Shown here piece after piece: positions 25,346-34,893 of a DNA stretch of 64,000 bases; position 1 is the stretch's first letter, and each line of letters begins with the position of its first letter. This stretch comes from Comamonadaceae bacterium (GTDB taxonomy: Bacteria > Pseudomonadota > Gammaproteobacteria > Burkholderiales > Burkholderiaceae_C), in NCBI GenBank assembly GCA_947447985.1, contig CANFLX010000003.1:58483-122482 (forward strand), given 5' to 3'. The position numbers and the translations under genes were made by a program. The notes beneath the pieces were generated by a model. That model ran no database searches. It was not told the origin of the DNA and saw only the letters and a program-made list of their open reading frames with translations.

Positions 25346-26335
25346 ATGTCCGCTGCCGCACCGCTCATTCACTTCCCACCGTCCATGGCACCTGTGGCCT
25401 GCGTCGATATTGGCGGCACCAAGGTTGCGGTCAGTGTGGCCGATGCTCGGGGCGTGCGCGGCAAACTGTCCGAGCCGACCGCCAAAGTGGGCGACCGCGG
25501 GGCCTTGGCCGCACAAATCATTCGCATGGTGGGCCAAAGCTGCGGCAATGCCGGCGTGCCGCAGTCTGACATCGCGTCGGTGGGCGTGGTCTCTTGCGGC
25601 CCCTTTGTGATGGCCGATGGACTGATTGAACTGGCAGCCCCCAATATCTGCGGCGGCATTGCGGGCAAAGCGCGTGGCCTGCCCAATGACTGGCCCACCG
25701 CCTATCTGGAAGCGCCGCTGCGGGCCGCCTTTGCCAATGTGCGGGTCGAAAACGACGGCGTGGGTGCGCTGGAGGCAGAGCGCCGCTGGGGTGCCCTGCA
25801 AGGCATGGACCACTGTGCGTATGTCACCTGGAGCACCGGCATCGGCATGGGTGTCTGCGTCGACGGCCACATCTTGCGTGGCAAAAACGGCAACGCGGGC
25901 CACGCGGGCCACACCTTCGTCAGCGACAACCACGACGCCCTCTGCGGTTGCGGCAATGTGGGCGATGTGGAAGCCTTGATTGCCGGCAATGCGATTGCGC
26001 GGCGGTTTGCGCCGCAGGGCTTTGGCGATGCGGCTGTCTTGCTCGAGGCTGCGCGCTCTGGAAATGCTGACGCCCTGGCGCTGGTTGATGAGTTGTGCCG
26101 CGTCATGGGCCGGGCCATTTACAACATGGTCGTCACGCTGGACTTGCAGCGCGTGAGCATGGGCGGAAGTGTGTTTTGGCACCACCGTGATTTTCTATTG
26201 CCCAAAGTGGCAGTCCATGTGCAGGGCAAATTGACGGCGCTCACCGACGGTGTGGAGATCGTCCCCGCTGGCCTGGGCAATGCGGTGGGCGACTATGCAG
26301 CACTCGCCCTGGTCATGGCCCACGGCGGCCATTGA
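25346..26335 (+). CDS. ROK-family sugar kinase-like protein, altered motifs
   Basis: A 329-residue protein with the actin-like ATPase fold of ROK kinases (glucose, ManNAc or GlcNAc kinases) and no N-terminal DNA-binding domain. The phosphate-binding DIGGT is at 21-25, and the catalytic Asp of the END-type segment at 135-137. Two family motifs are changed. The sugar-binding E-x-G-H motif reads HAGH (186-189), keeping the zinc-binding His189 but replacing Glu. The Cys-rich CxCGxxGCxE motif reads CGCGNVGDVE (200-209), with Asp207 for the third Cys. The gene precedes aldose 1-epimerase, whose start overlaps its end, so a hexose substrate is likely. It may bind an unusual sugar or lack usual zinc coordination. 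Confidence 0.75.
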   Translation: MSAAAPLIHFPPSMAPVACVDIGGTKVAVSVADARGVRGKLSEPTAKVGDRGALAAQIIRMVGQSCGNAGVPQSDIASVGVVSCGPFVMADGLIELAAPNICGGIAGKARGLPNDWPTAYLEAPLRAAFANVRVENDGVGALEAERRWGALQGMDHCAYVTWSTGIGMGVCVDGHILRGKNGNAGHAGHTFVSDNHDALCGCGNVGDVEALIAGNAIARRFAPQGFGDAAVLLEAARSGNADALALVDELCRVMGRAIYNMVVTLDLQRVSMGGSVFWHHRDFLLPKVAVHVQGKLTALTDGVEIVPAGLGNAVGDYAALALVMAHGGH

Positions 26336-26343
26336 AAGTAGCC

Positions 26344-27225
26344 ATGGGGGACTTGATCACCCTGCGAAAGCAGGACCTGCGCTGCGAGCTTGCGCCTGCC
26401 TTGGGCGGCAGCCTGACGGGTTTCTGGTGGGGCGATGTGCCGGTCCTGCGCGAAACGCCCGTAGCGCAGATGGGCTCAGCGCTCGAATCAGCCTGCTATC
26501 CCTTGGTGCCGTATTCCAACCGCATAGGCCATGCGCAGCTCCAATGGGCGGGGCAGCACTACCCCTTGAACAAAAATTTTCCACCCGAGTCCCATGCCAT
26601 CCATGGCACGGGCTGGGAAAGCGCGTGGTCGGTGGAGCGTATCGACAAGGAGTCGGTAACGCTTAGCTTGGACCACACCCCCAACGCCTCGTGGCCGTTT
26701 GCGTTTCGTGCAATACAGACCTTGCGGCTGGAAGACGATGCGCTGCACATGCAGATCAGCATCACCAACACGCACGATGCGTTGGTGCCGGCCGGCTTGG
26801 GCTGGCACCCTTATTTCGCCAAACGGCCCGGTGCGCACATCGCCTTTGCCGCGACAGGCCGATGGGAGATGGGGCCGGACAATTTGCCGCTGGGCTTGGA
26901 AGCCCACACGGGACTGGACCAAGACCTTGCAGCGCTCTCGGTAGACCATTGCTTTGAAGATTGGAATGGTGTCTTGGCGTGGAGTGACCCACTGCTGAAT
27001 GTGCAGGTGCAATCGGACCTTCGGCGCTTGGTCGTGTTCACGCGCCCAGAGCTGGACTGCATCGCCATTGAGCCTGTCAGCCATGCCAACAACGCCTTTA
27101 ATCGCCTGGCCGATAGGCCCGCCCCAACGGACACGCTGGGTGTGCAATTGCTGCCGCCCCTGCAAACCTTCAGTGCTCAGATGTGCATCGCGATTCAGCC
27201 GAATCGCACCGTGCTTAAGGGTTAA
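26344..27225 (+). CDS. Aldose 1-epimerase family protein
   Basis: A 293-residue galactose-mutarotase-like protein that interconverts alpha and beta anomers of free aldoses or hexose phosphates. Recognisable elements are CYPLVPYSNRIGHAQLQWAG with the Arg/Asn of the active site, SHAIHGTGWESAW with a catalytic His, the GLGWHPYFAKRPG block with the second His, and a late DCIAIEPVSHANNAFN with the catalytic Glu. The upstream TTG 26332 overlaps the kinase stop; ATG 26344 fits the start of the fold better. Mutarotase and ROK kinase together form a plausible sugar-entry unit. Confidence 0.85.
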   Translation: MGDLITLRKQDLRCELAPALGGSLTGFWWGDVPVLRETPVAQMGSALESACYPLVPYSNRIGHAQLQWAGQHYPLNKNFPPESHAIHGTGWESAWSVERIDKESVTLSLDHTPNASWPFAFRAIQTLRLEDDALHMQISITNTHDALVPAGLGWHPYFAKRPGAHIAFAATGRWEMGPDNLPLGLEAHTGLDQDLAALSVDHCFEDWNGVLAWSDPLLNVQVQSDLRRLVVFTRPELDCIAIEPVSHANNAFNRLADRPAPTDTLGVQLLPPLQTFSAQMCIAIQPNRTVLKG

Positions 27226-27262
27226 ACCTATCGGGTCTGCAGCGGCTGTTCTTCGATAATTC

Positions 27263-28960
27263 GTGCAGCCTTCAAACTATGTCGTCCCTGTGAAAGTTGC
27301 CCCCTTGAAATCCTTTTTTTCCCCCTTCTACAGGCTCGCGCCGTGCTGCGTTGTGGCGTCGCTGGCTTGCTGCTTTGCGCTGGCCACGAATGCGCAGGCA
27401 GTCAAGACGCCGTTGGCGATACCCAAGTTCCATGAAGAGACTGCAACGGCCGGTTTGCAAAGCCGTTTTGAGGGCGAGGACGAATACATGGTCGGCGGCG
27501 GCGTTGCCACCTTGGATTGCGATGGCAGTGGACTGCCTTCGGTGTATGTCACTGCGGGCGTGAACAAGGCCAAGTTCTACCGCAACCACAGTCCCCGTGG
27601 CGGGGCCATCAAGCTGCAAGAGGAACGCTCGGGCCTGGAGTTGACCAACGCCATAGGCGCCTATCCCTTGGATATCGACGGCGACGGCAACCTCGACCTG
27701 GTCGTGTTGCGGGTGGGGGAAGTGCAGGTGTTTCGCGGTCTGGGTAACTGCAAATTTGAAAATGCCAACGACCGCTGGAACGTGCACAGTGGCAACGGCT
27801 GGCACACCGCTTTTTCGGCGACCTGGGAGCGGGGGCAGAAGTGGCCCACGCTGGCGATCGGCACTTACATTGACCGCAGCAAACCCGAGTTCCCCTGGGG
27901 CAGTTGCACACCCGGCCAGCTGCTGCGTCCCAATGCGGAAGGCAATGGCTTCGCCGATGCGGTGCCTCTGGTGCCGGGCCACTGCGCTTTGTCCATGTTG
28001 TTTTCGGACTGGAACCGCAGCGGCGAAGCCTCGCTGCGAGTAAGCAACGACCGCGAGTACTACAAAAACGGCCAGGAACAACTGTGGTCACTCAAGCCCG
28101 GCCAAGCACCCACCCTGTACGGCCCTGCACAGGGTTGGAAGCCCTTGCAGATTTGGGGCATGGGCATCGCCAGCCACGACATTGACGGAGATGGATTCCC
28201 CGTTGTGTTTCTGACCAGCATGGCAGACAACAAGTTGCAAAAACTCGATGCGGGCGCGACCGGGCCGACCTATTCCGACATTGCGTTCAAGCGGGGTGCA
28301 ACCGCGCACCGGCCGACCTGGGGCGGCGATATTCATCCGTCCACCGCCTGGCATGCGCAATTTGCCGACGCCAACAACGATGGCTACGCCGACTTGTTCA
28401 TCGTCAAAGGCAATGTGTCCACCATGGCCGCGTTTGCCATGCTGGACCCCAATAACCTGTTGCTGCAGCGGCCGGACCATAGCTTTGAAGATGTCGGCCA
28501 GGCCGCCGGCATGGCAGGCGTTAAGCGCGGACGCGGCGGCATGATGGTGGACCTCAATGGCGACGGCTTGCTCGATATCGTGGTGGTGAATCGCTGGGAC
28601 AAAGCGCAGCTTTGGCGCAATGTGGGCGCAGGCACGGCCGAGCAGCCCGCAGCCATGGGCGCGTGGTTGCAATTGCGCTTGCAGCAAAAAGACGCTAACC
28701 GCGACGCGGTGGGCGCCTGGGTCGAGGTCGATACCGGCGGGCGTGTTGTTCGCCAAGAACTCACAGTCGGTGGCGGACATGCCAGCGGCCACATGGGATG
28801 GATGCATTTTGGTCTCGGTGCAGTGCCGAGCGACAGCGGGTCGGTACGCATGCGGGTGCACTGGCCCCAGGGTGATTGGAGCGATTGGCAGCCGGTGCAG
28901 GCCAAGCAGTTTTACTTCTTCGACAAGGAACAAGGTCTGCGCCTTGTGAAAACACCATGA
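27263..28960 (+). CDS. CRTAC1-type FG-GAP / ASPIC-UnbV secreted protein
   Basis: A 565-residue exported protein. A signal peptide ends near ALATNAQA (residue 46; shorter from GTG 27290). Then follows a beta-propeller of FG-GAP/VCBS repeats with calcium-type motifs DIDGDGNLDLVV, DIDGDGF, DANNDGYADLFIV and DLNGDGLLDIVVV, and a C-terminal ASPIC/UnbV domain (about 470-560) including GAWVEVDTGG and a GGHASGHMGWMHFGLG stretch. Relatives occur in bacterial secreted proteins and human CRTAC1. No enzymatic function is established. The start is GTG 27263 or 27290. Its stop shares bases with the next start (ATGA, 28957-28960), so it is tightly coupled to the haloperoxidase-like gene. Confidence 0.8.
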   Translation: MQPSNYVVPVKVAPLKSFFSPFYRLAPCCVVASLACCFALATNAQAVKTPLAIPKFHEETATAGLQSRFEGEDEYMVGGGVATLDCDGSGLPSVYVTAGVNKAKFYRNHSPRGGAIKLQEERSGLELTNAIGAYPLDIDGDGNLDLVVLRVGEVQVFRGLGNCKFENANDRWNVHSGNGWHTAFSATWERGQKWPTLAIGTYIDRSKPEFPWGSCTPGQLLRPNAEGNGFADAVPLVPGHCALSMLFSDWNRSGEASLRVSNDREYYKNGQEQLWSLKPGQAPTLYGPAQGWKPLQIWGMGIASHDIDGDGFPVVFLTSMADNKLQKLDAGATGPTYSDIAFKRGATAHRPTWGGDIHPSTAWHAQFADANNDGYADLFIVKGNVSTMAAFAMLDPNNLLLQRPDHSFEDVGQAAGMAGVKRGRGGMMVDLNGDGLLDIVVVNRWDKAQLWRNVGAGTAEQPAAMGAWLQLRLQQKDANRDAVGAWVEVDTGGRVVRQELTVGGGHASGHMGWMHFGLGAVPSDSGSVRMRVHWPQGDWSDWQPVQAKQFYFFDKEQGLRLVKTP

Positions 28961-30360
28961 TTCGCCTCACGAATACATTGCTTGCCACGCCGGTGTTGCG
29001 CCTTCGCCAAACGGCGATGGCAGCGCTTGTGGCCGGTGCGGCGCTGCTTCCCCTGGCCGGGTGGGCCCAGGGGTCGGCTCCCGCCGTGATGGTTGCGCAG
29101 CCCGCCAGCAGTTTCAGTGCTGCCGTCGCAACCGACTGGATGCAGCTGGATTTGCTTCTGGTACAGCAAACCCCCGGCTTCAGTCCCCCGGTGGCGGCCC
29201 GCGCATTGGGCTATTTGGGTTTGACGCTGTACGAGTCCATGGTGCCGGGCATGCCGCAGTACCGCAGCCTCAGCGGTCAGCTCAATGAGTTGGAGTCGCT
29301 GCCCTGGGCCCAGCCCGATGAACCCTTGCACTGGCCCACGGTGGCCAACGCGGCCATGGCCGCCATGTCGCGCATGATGTTCAGCAATGCCAGCGCAGAG
29401 AACAAGGCCAAGATTGACCAGCTCGAGCGCAACATCCCGATCAAATGGGAGCGTGACTTCGATCCCGCAACCGTGACGCCGGACATTACCAACCGCTCCG
29501 AAACCTTTGGCCGATTAATGGCCATGGCCATCATGACCTGGGCCCGAACCGACGGCGGCCACGAAGCCTGGGGGCCATTGCGCCGCAGTCGCCAAAACTA
29601 TGTGCCCCCCAGTGGGCCCGGCAAATGGTCACCCACACCGCCCGCCTTTGCGCCCGCTTTGTTGCCGTGGTGGGGCGAGGTACGGCCTTTTGTTCTCAAG
29701 TCGGCAGCCGTCTGCGAAGCGCCACCGCCGCCCCCGTATTCGGAAGACCCGCAATCGGTGCTCTACAAGGAGGCGGTCGAGGTCTACAAGGTCGCCAAAC
29801 AGGCGACACAGGAACAGCGCCAATTCGCGCTCTACTGGGCCGATGACCCGCTGAAAACCCCCACCCCGGCAGGGCATTGGGCCTACATTGCCAACGACGT
29901 ACTGAAGCAGCGCAAGGCGGACCTGGCCCAGGCCGCACAGACGTATGTGCAGCTCAATATGGCGATGGCAGACGCTTTTATCGCAGGCTGGCGCACCAAG
30001 TACCTGACCAATGTCTTGCGCCCGGTGACCTATGTGCAGTTGTTGATTGACAGCAACTGGACGCCCGAGTTGATGCCGACTCCGCCGTTCCCGGATTACC
30101 CCTCGGGCCACTCGGTGCAGTCCAGCGCGGCCTCAGGCGTCTTGAGTCAGCTGTTTGGCGCAGACACGGCCTTCACGGACAACGCCCACAACGACCGGGG
30201 CTGGGGCCCGCGCACCTTCAAGAGCTTTAAGGCCGCCGCCAACGAGGCAGCGCTGTCCCGCATGTACGGCGGCATTCACTACCGCAACGCCGTGGTGGGC
30301 GGTCAGGTGCAGGGCGAGTGTGTCGCGCAGCAAGTGCTGGCCCTCAAATTGAAACGCTAA
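28957..30360 (+). CDS. Vanadium-dependent haloperoxidase/PAP2-type exported protein
   Basis: A 467-residue protein with a signal peptide (to about residue 38, ending LPLAGWAQ). The C-terminal half contains the vanadate/phosphate-binding signature of vanadium chloroperoxidase and class A acid phosphatases: KYLTNVLRP (Lys and Arg), YPSGHS at 381-386 and RMYGGIH with Arg435 and His441. The long N-terminal helical region is like the bacterial VCPO-related group rather than small PAP2 phosphatases. Either halide peroxidation with vanadate or phosphate-ester hydrolysis is possible; sequence alone does not decide. It is translationally coupled to the FG-GAP/ASPIC gene, a pairing seen for such proteins. 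Confidence 0.78.
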   Translation: MIRLTNTLLATPVLRLRQTAMAALVAGAALLPLAGWAQGSAPAVMVAQPASSFSAAVATDWMQLDLLLVQQTPGFSPPVAARALGYLGLTLYESMVPGMPQYRSLSGQLNELESLPWAQPDEPLHWPTVANAAMAAMSRMMFSNASAENKAKIDQLERNIPIKWERDFDPATVTPDITNRSETFGRLMAMAIMTWARTDGGHEAWGPLRRSRQNYVPPSGPGKWSPTPPAFAPALLPWWGEVRPFVLKSAAVCEAPPPPPYSEDPQSVLYKEAVEVYKVAKQATQEQRQFALYWADDPLKTPTPAGHWAYIANDVLKQRKADLAQAAQTYVQLNMAMADAFIAGWRTKYLTNVLRPVTYVQLLIDSNWTPELMPTPPFPDYPSGHSVQSSAASGVLSQLFGADTAFTDNAHNDRGWGPRTFKSFKAAANEAALSRMYGGIHYRNAVVGGQVQGECVAQQVLALKLKR

Positions 30361-30559
30361 GGCGCGCGCATTTGGGGCGGGAATTGGCCTCAATGTGCGG
30401 TTACCACGGCATTACTAAGCGTTTCTCCCTAGGTGGTGCCCAATCAAATTCAGCGACACTTCGTTTTGCGGAACAACTAAATTGCAAACTGCATATTTCG
30501 AACCGCTGGCAAGCCAATTCAAACCGATGCCCTCAGGGGCTTTATTTCTGGAGATACCC
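30361..30559 (+). promoter_or_regulatory. Upstream region of the xylose operon
   Basis: A 199-base gap before xylF. The last 120 bases are A/T-richer than the flanks and should hold the xyl promoter and the operator of the ROK repressor. An interrupted repeat TTTGC-N14-GCAAA around 30465-30490 is a weak operator candidate. A GGAG ribosome site at 30550-30553 precedes the xylF ATG. I cannot assign -35/-10 boxes with confidence. Confidence 0.4.
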
Positions 30560-31579
30560 ATGAATTTCAAACGTCAACTTACCGCTGTGGCGCTGGCAAT
30601 TGCTGCCACATCCTCTTTTGCGGAACTGGTAGTTGGAGTGAGCTACGACGCCTTCCAAGAAGAGCGCTGGAAGACTGACGAAGCGGCCATCAAATCTGAG
30701 CTGGCCAAGTCCGGCGCGAAGTACATCATGTCGGACGCAGGTGCCTCCACCGAGAAGCAACTGTCTGACATCGACGGATTGATCGCCAAAGGCGCCAAAG
30801 TGCTCATCATCTTGGGTCGCGACAAAGACGCCATCCTGCCCGCCGTGAACAAAGCAGCCCAGCTGAAGATCCCAGTGATCGCTTATGACCGCTTGTTCGA
30901 AGCACCTGGCGTGACTTACATCACCTTCGACAACAAAGAAGTGGGCCGTATGACTGCCCGCGCGATTCTGGCTGTCAAGCCCAAGGGCAACTACGCCATC
31001 ATCAAGGGCGACCCAGGTGATGCAAACGCCAACTTCCTGCGCGAAGGCCAAGGCGAAGTGTTGGCTGACGCCATCAAAAAGGGTGACGTGAAGATCGTTG
31101 GTGAAGAGTTCACCTCCGGTTGGAACCCCCAGAACGCCCAGAAAAACATGGAACAAATCTTGACCAAGAACGGCAACAAGGTTGACGCCGTGGTCGCTCA
31201 GAACGACGGCATGGCCGGTGGCGTTGTTGCTGCTTTGACCGCCAAGGGTCTGCAAGGTATCCCCGTGTCGGGCCAAGACGGTGACCACGCCGCTCTGAAC
31301 CGCGTTGCACTGGGTACCCAAACCGTGTCGGTCTGGAAAAACTCCGCTGACCTGGGCGTGGCAGCTGCCCGTGCAGCCGTTGAACTCGGCGCTGGCAAGC
31401 CTGTGACCGGCGCCGCTGACTGGGCTGGTGGCGAGAAGAAAATGACCCTGAAGTCGATTTTCTTGAAGCCTATCCCTGTGACCAAAGACAACCTGGATGT
31501 GGTTCTGAAAGCCGGCTACATCAAGAAAGAAGCACTCTGCAAGGGTGTTGACGCATCGAAAGTTGCTGTCTGCAAATAA
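30560..31579 (+). CDS. xylF: D-xylose ABC transporter substrate-binding protein
   Basis: A 339-residue periplasmic sugar-binding protein with a signal peptide (about residues 1-21, ending SSFA). It closely resembles XylF: EERWKTDEA near the N-terminus, a PVIAYDRLF strand, TFDNKEVG, GNYAIIKGDPGDANA, QNDGMAGGVVAAL, VSGQDGDHAALNRVALGTQT. These correspond to ligand-binding and hinge blocks of the xylose/ribose cluster B proteins. It delivers D-xylose to XylH/XylG. The start follows GGAG with ideal spacing. A strong hairpin after the gene probably keeps the permease genes at lower expression. Confidence 0.92.
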   Translation: MNFKRQLTAVALAIAATSSFAELVVGVSYDAFQEERWKTDEAAIKSELAKSGAKYIMSDAGASTEKQLSDIDGLIAKGAKVLIILGRDKDAILPAVNKAAQLKIPVIAYDRLFEAPGVTYITFDNKEVGRMTARAILAVKPKGNYAIIKGDPGDANANFLREGQGEVLADAIKKGDVKIVGEEFTSGWNPQNAQKNMEQILTKNGNKVDAVVAQNDGMAGGVVAALTAKGLQGIPVSGQDGDHAALNRVALGTQTVSVWKNSADLGVAAARAAVELGAGKPVTGAADWAGGEKKMTLKSIFLKPIPVTKDNLDVVLKAGYIKKEALCKGVDASKVAVCK

Positions 31580-31605
31580 GCTTTTAAACGGCTTTTTTGG
31601 TGAGT

Positions 31606-31638
31606 GAAACCGCGGGCTTTTTGCCCGCGGTTTCTTTT
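31606..31638 (+). terminator. Intra-operon terminator between xylF and xylH
   Basis: Perfect 12-base arms GAAACCGCGGGC (31606-31617) and GCCCGCGGTTTC (31623-31634), loop TTTTT, followed by TTTT. It looks like an intrinsic terminator that would let most transcripts end after xylF, giving more binding protein than permease, a common arrangement in ABC importers. Confidence 0.85.
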
Positions 31639-31691
31639 GGAAGCTCTGGGAAAAGAGCACACCCGCGTGGTGAGGTGAAAGGGAGAAAGCG

Positions 31692-32882
31692 ATGAGCAGT
31701 ATTTTTCAGACCGTCAAGCGCGCGCAGGTGGACTGGCGCATGGTGCTGATGTCGGCCGTGTTGGTCGTCGTTGCGCTGATTTTTAATATTCTGTCGGACG
31801 GCATTTTTATGTCGCCCGAGAACTTGTACAACATTGCCCAACAGACCGCTGTTGTGGGCATTTTGGCCACCGTCATGGTGCTGGTGATCGTGACCCGGCA
31901 TATCGATTTGTCGGTCGGGTCGGTCATGGGTTTTGTCGGCGTGTTGATCGCCTACCTGATGTACTCCGAGAACTGGTCCTGGCAGGCTGCCAGTGCAACC
32001 GGCTTGGCCGCCTCGATCGTTGTCTACATGTACCAGGGCGCTTTAGTCTCGTTTTTGGGCGTGCCCGCCTTTGTCGTGACGCTGGGTGGTTTGATGTCGT
32101 TCCGTGGCGCTGCCTACATCGTGGCCGACGGCAAAACCCAGCCGATTTCCGATCCCTTTTTCCTCAAGCTCGGTGGCGGATTTAATGGTGGCATCGGTAC
32201 CACCGCGAGCTGGACGATTGGCGCAATCCTGTGCGTCGGCCTGCTGCTGTCCATGGTCAGCAAGCGCCGCGCTAAAAAAGCCTATGGCGTGCCCACCAAC
32301 TCCCTGTTGGTGGACGGTGTGCTGGTGCTCTTGCCGATGGTGATCGTGCTGGCTTTTGTGGCCGTCATGAACTCCTACCAAATTTTGAACAAGCCTGAAG
32401 CCCAGGGCATTCCGATTCCGGTCTTGATCTGGGGGGGCGTGGCCTTGTTCATGTCCTTCCTGGTGCACCGTACCCGCTTTGGTCGCTACATCTTTGCCAT
32501 GGGTGGCAACCCTGATGCGGCTGCTTTGGTAGGTATCCCGGTGCGTCGCGTGACCATGCTCTTGTTTTTGTTGTTGTCGGTGCTGACCACCGTGGCGGCC
32601 ATTGTTGCGATTTCGCGCCTCAATGCAGGCACCAATTCTTTGGGCAACAACGCCGAGTTGCTGGTGATTGCCGCCACCGTGATCGGTGGCACCGCATTGG
32701 CCGGGGGCAGTGGCACCATCATCGGGTCGGTGCTGGGCGCGCTGATCATGCAATGTATTGACAGCGGCATGTTGCTGCTGGACGTGTCCATCGGTACCCG
32801 CTACGTGGTGATCGGCCAGGTGCTGATTGCTGCCGTGGTCTTTGACGTGGCGTATCGCAAGTGGACGGGAGACGTATTGTGA
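31692..32882 (+). CDS. xylH: Xylose ABC transporter permease
   Basis: A 396-residue inner-membrane permease of the ribose/xylose (BPD_transp_2) family with around ten transmembrane segments. The blocks [60 protein letters not shown] and the late [20 protein letters not shown] are family hallmarks, including the cytoplasmic EAA-like coupling loop. The length equals E. coli XylH (393). GGGAGAAAG precedes the ATG. Its TGA overlaps the GTG start of the ATPase gene. Confidence 0.92.
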   Translation: MSSIFQTVKRAQVDWRMVLMSAVLVVVALIFNILSDGIFMSPENLYNIAQQTAVVGILATVMVLVIVTRHIDLSVGSVMGFVGVLIAYLMYSENWSWQAASATGLAASIVVYMYQGALVSFLGVPAFVVTLGGLMSFRGAAYIVADGKTQPISDPFFLKLGGGFNGGIGTTASWTIGAILCVGLLLSMVSKRRAKKAYGVPTNSLLVDGVLVLLPMVIVLAFVAVMNSYQILNKPEAQGIPIPVLIWGGVALFMSFLVHRTRFGRYIFAMGGNPDAAALVGIPVRRVTMLLFLLLSVLTTVAAIVAISRLNAGTNSLGNNAELLVIAATVIGGTALAGGSGTIIGSVLGALIMQCIDSGMLLLDVSIGTRYVVIGQVLIAAVVFDVAYRKWTGDVL

Positions 32883-33700
32883 GTACCACCATGACTTCAA
32901 ACCCATCGCAATCAACTGCCAACGACACCTGCCTGGTAGAACTGCGCCATATCAATAAAGCCTTTGGTGGCGTACAGGCCGTGGACGACGTCAGCCTGAA
33001 CCTGTATCCAGGCGAAGTCGTCGCAGTGCTCGGCCACAACGGCGCGGGCAAATCGACGCTGATGAAAATGCTGGCCGGCGCCTACCCCATCGACAGCGGT
33101 GACGTGGTGATCTCGGGCGAAAAAGTGAGCGTTCGCACGCCCTCCGACGCGCAGGCGCTGGGCATTGAGTCGATCTACCAAACGCTGGCGCTGGCCGACA
33201 ACCTGGACTCGGTCGCGAACCTGTTTCTGGGGCGTGAGTTGCTTACCTCCTGGCGCACGCTGGACGACCACCGCATGGACGCCGAAGCGCGCAAGGTCTT
33301 TCACCGTCTGAACAAAAACTTTACCAATGTGCGCATCCCGGTGCGCCGCCTGTCCGGCGGACAGCGCCAGGTCGTGGCTATCTCTCGGGCGATTTATTTC
33401 AACGCACGCATTCTGATCATGGACGAGCCCACCGCGGCTTTGGGGCCGGAAGAAACGGCGATGGTGGGCAATCTGATTCAGCAGCTCAAAGCCGAAGGTG
33501 TGGGCATCTTCTTGATCAGCCACGACATGCATGACGTGTTTGCCTTGAGCGACCGCGTCGCAGTCATGAAAAATGGCCGCATGGTGGGCACCTACAACAC
33601 CCGGGACGTGACCGAGGATGAGGTGCTGGGCATGATCATCAGTGGCAAAAAGCCCGACGGCAAAGAACAGGCACCTCGCAATCCGGGCGGCCGGTCCTAG
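32879..33700 (+). CDS. xylG: Xylose ABC transporter ATP-binding protein, single domain
   Basis: A 273-residue ATPase with one nucleotide-binding domain: Walker [11 protein letters not shown]-loop around [12 protein letters not shown], signature LSGGQRQ, Walker [12 protein letters not shown] and the H-loop ISHDMHD. E. coli XylG is about 513 residues with two fused ATPase domains; here only one exists, as in the Sinorhizobium FrcA type, so a homodimer is expected. GTG 32879 overlaps the xylH stop and has a GGGAG site; ATG 32891 is the alternative. Four bases separate it from the repressor gene. Confidence 0.88.
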   Translation: MSTTMTSNPSQSTANDTCLVELRHINKAFGGVQAVDDVSLNLYPGEVVAVLGHNGAGKSTLMKMLAGAYPIDSGDVVISGEKVSVRTPSDAQALGIESIYQTLALADNLDSVANLFLGRELLTSWRTLDDHRMDAEARKVFHRLNKNFTNVRIPVRRLSGGQRQVVAISRAIYFNARILIMDEPTAALGPEETAMVGNLIQQLKAEGVGIFLISHDMHDVFALSDRVAVMKNGRMVGTYNTRDVTEDEVLGMIISGKKPDGKEQAPRNPGGRS

Positions 33701-33703
33701 GCC

Positions 33704-34864
33704 GTGAAAACGGCGGCCGATCAGCAGTTGGTCAAGCGCATCAACCGCAGTCTGTTGCTGCGATTGGTGCGAAAGCAAGCTGGCTTGTCGCGCGCCCAAT
33801 TGGCTTCGGAAGCAGGCTTGACCAAGTCGACCGTCAGCGCCCTGGTGCGTGAGTTGGTGCTTGAGGGCTGGCTGGCGGAGACGCCCAGTACCCAAGGCAG
33901 GGGCATGGGCCGGCCTTCGACCCCTCTGCATTTGAATACGAGTTCCCGCGCCGTGGTCGGAGTGGATGTGGCTGTCGACCAGCTTCGTGCGGTCGTCGTC
34001 GCGCTGGATGGTACCCTTCTTTGGTCGACCCACATACCCTTGAAGGACACCGATCCCGATTGGGTGTGCCAAGAGGTCGCCCGCCTGGTCGTGCTGGCGC
34101 AAAGCCAAGCGGAGTTGTCATCGATGCATCTGACCGGCGTGGGTGTGGGTTTGCCGGGCCCGGTGGACGAGTCCACAGGCCGCGTGCGCTTTGCACCCAA
34201 TCTAGGCTGGCGCGATGTCGATGTGCTGCTCAAGCTGCGGCGCGCATTGGCCCAGCTTGGCATCGTCAACGTGCCGGTGCATGTGCAGAACGAGGCCGAT
34301 GCCGCAGCGCTGAGCGAAACCGAATTTGCGCCTGGCAACGCCGATGAAAACCTGGTTTTTGTGGTCTGCGATGTGGGGGTTGGCGCGGGCATTGTGCTCA
34401 ATGACCGCTTGTTCACCGGGGCGCACGGCATGGCGGGCGAAATCGGCCACAGCGTGCTGCACCTCGACGGGCCCCTGTGTTCCTGCGGTCGTCGCGGTTG
34501 TGCCGAGGCATTTTTCGGTGCGAGGGCCTTGCAAGGGGTCGCTGATCTGTCACTCGCGGGTCGTTGTCTGGGCTTGGTTTTGCAGAACTTGTGGACCAGC
34601 TTTGACCCCAGCGTGATTGTGCTTGGCGGCGCGTCCTGCATTACCCATCACGATTTGGTCCAGCAGGCCCAGGAAACGCTGCAAGCCTACGCCCGCAGCG
34701 CAGGGGTGGCTCCACCCCGGGTGCGCCAGGCGCGTTACGGACGGCTCGCATCGGCGGTGGGCGCGGCCTCCTTGGTCTTGCACCACTACCTGCGACCCTT
34801 GCAGCACACGCGCCAGGATGGCGCGGCGCAGACCCGAGCGTTGGCTGCAACTGCAGGCTATTAA
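33704..34864 (+). CDS. ROK-family transcriptional regulator (XylR-like)
   Basis: A 386-residue repressor. An N-terminal winged helix-turn-helix (about residues 15-65, with [20 protein letters not shown]) is joined to a ROK sugar-binding domain. The domain keeps the intact zinc motif [10 protein letters not shown] and the sugar-site [11 protein letters not shown]. Like XylR of firmicutes and other ROK regulators, it should release DNA when xylose or a derivative binds. Translation starts at GTG 33704, right after the ATPase gene; the repressor gene is thus inside the operon it probably controls, giving feedback. The ROK catalytic Asp segment reads NEADAAA, normal for regulators. Confidence 0.88.
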   Translation: MKTAADQQLVKRINRSLLLRLVRKQAGLSRAQLASEAGLTKSTVSALVRELVLEGWLAETPSTQGRGMGRPSTPLHLNTSSRAVVGVDVAVDQLRAVVVALDGTLLWSTHIPLKDTDPDWVCQEVARLVVLAQSQAELSSMHLTGVGVGLPGPVDESTGRVRFAPNLGWRDVDVLLKLRRALAQLGIVNVPVHVQNEADAAALSETEFAPGNADENLVFVVCDVGVGAGIVLNDRLFTGAHGMAGEIGHSVLHLDGPLCSCGRRGCAEAFFGARALQGVADLSLAGRCLGLVLQNLWTSFDPSVIVLGGASCITHHDLVQQAQETLQAYARSAGVAPPRVRQARYGRLASAVGAASLVLHHYLRPLQHTRQDGAAQTRALAATAGY

Positions 34865-34893
34865 ATCTTTTTTGCTTTTATCTGAGGTTCTTC

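Noticed and set aside
30361..30559. A clear sigma-70 promoter and XylR operator before xylF
   Set aside because: Several A/T-rich hexamers are present but none forms a good -35/-10 pair, and the TTTGC/GCAAA repeat is short, so only the region as a whole is reported.
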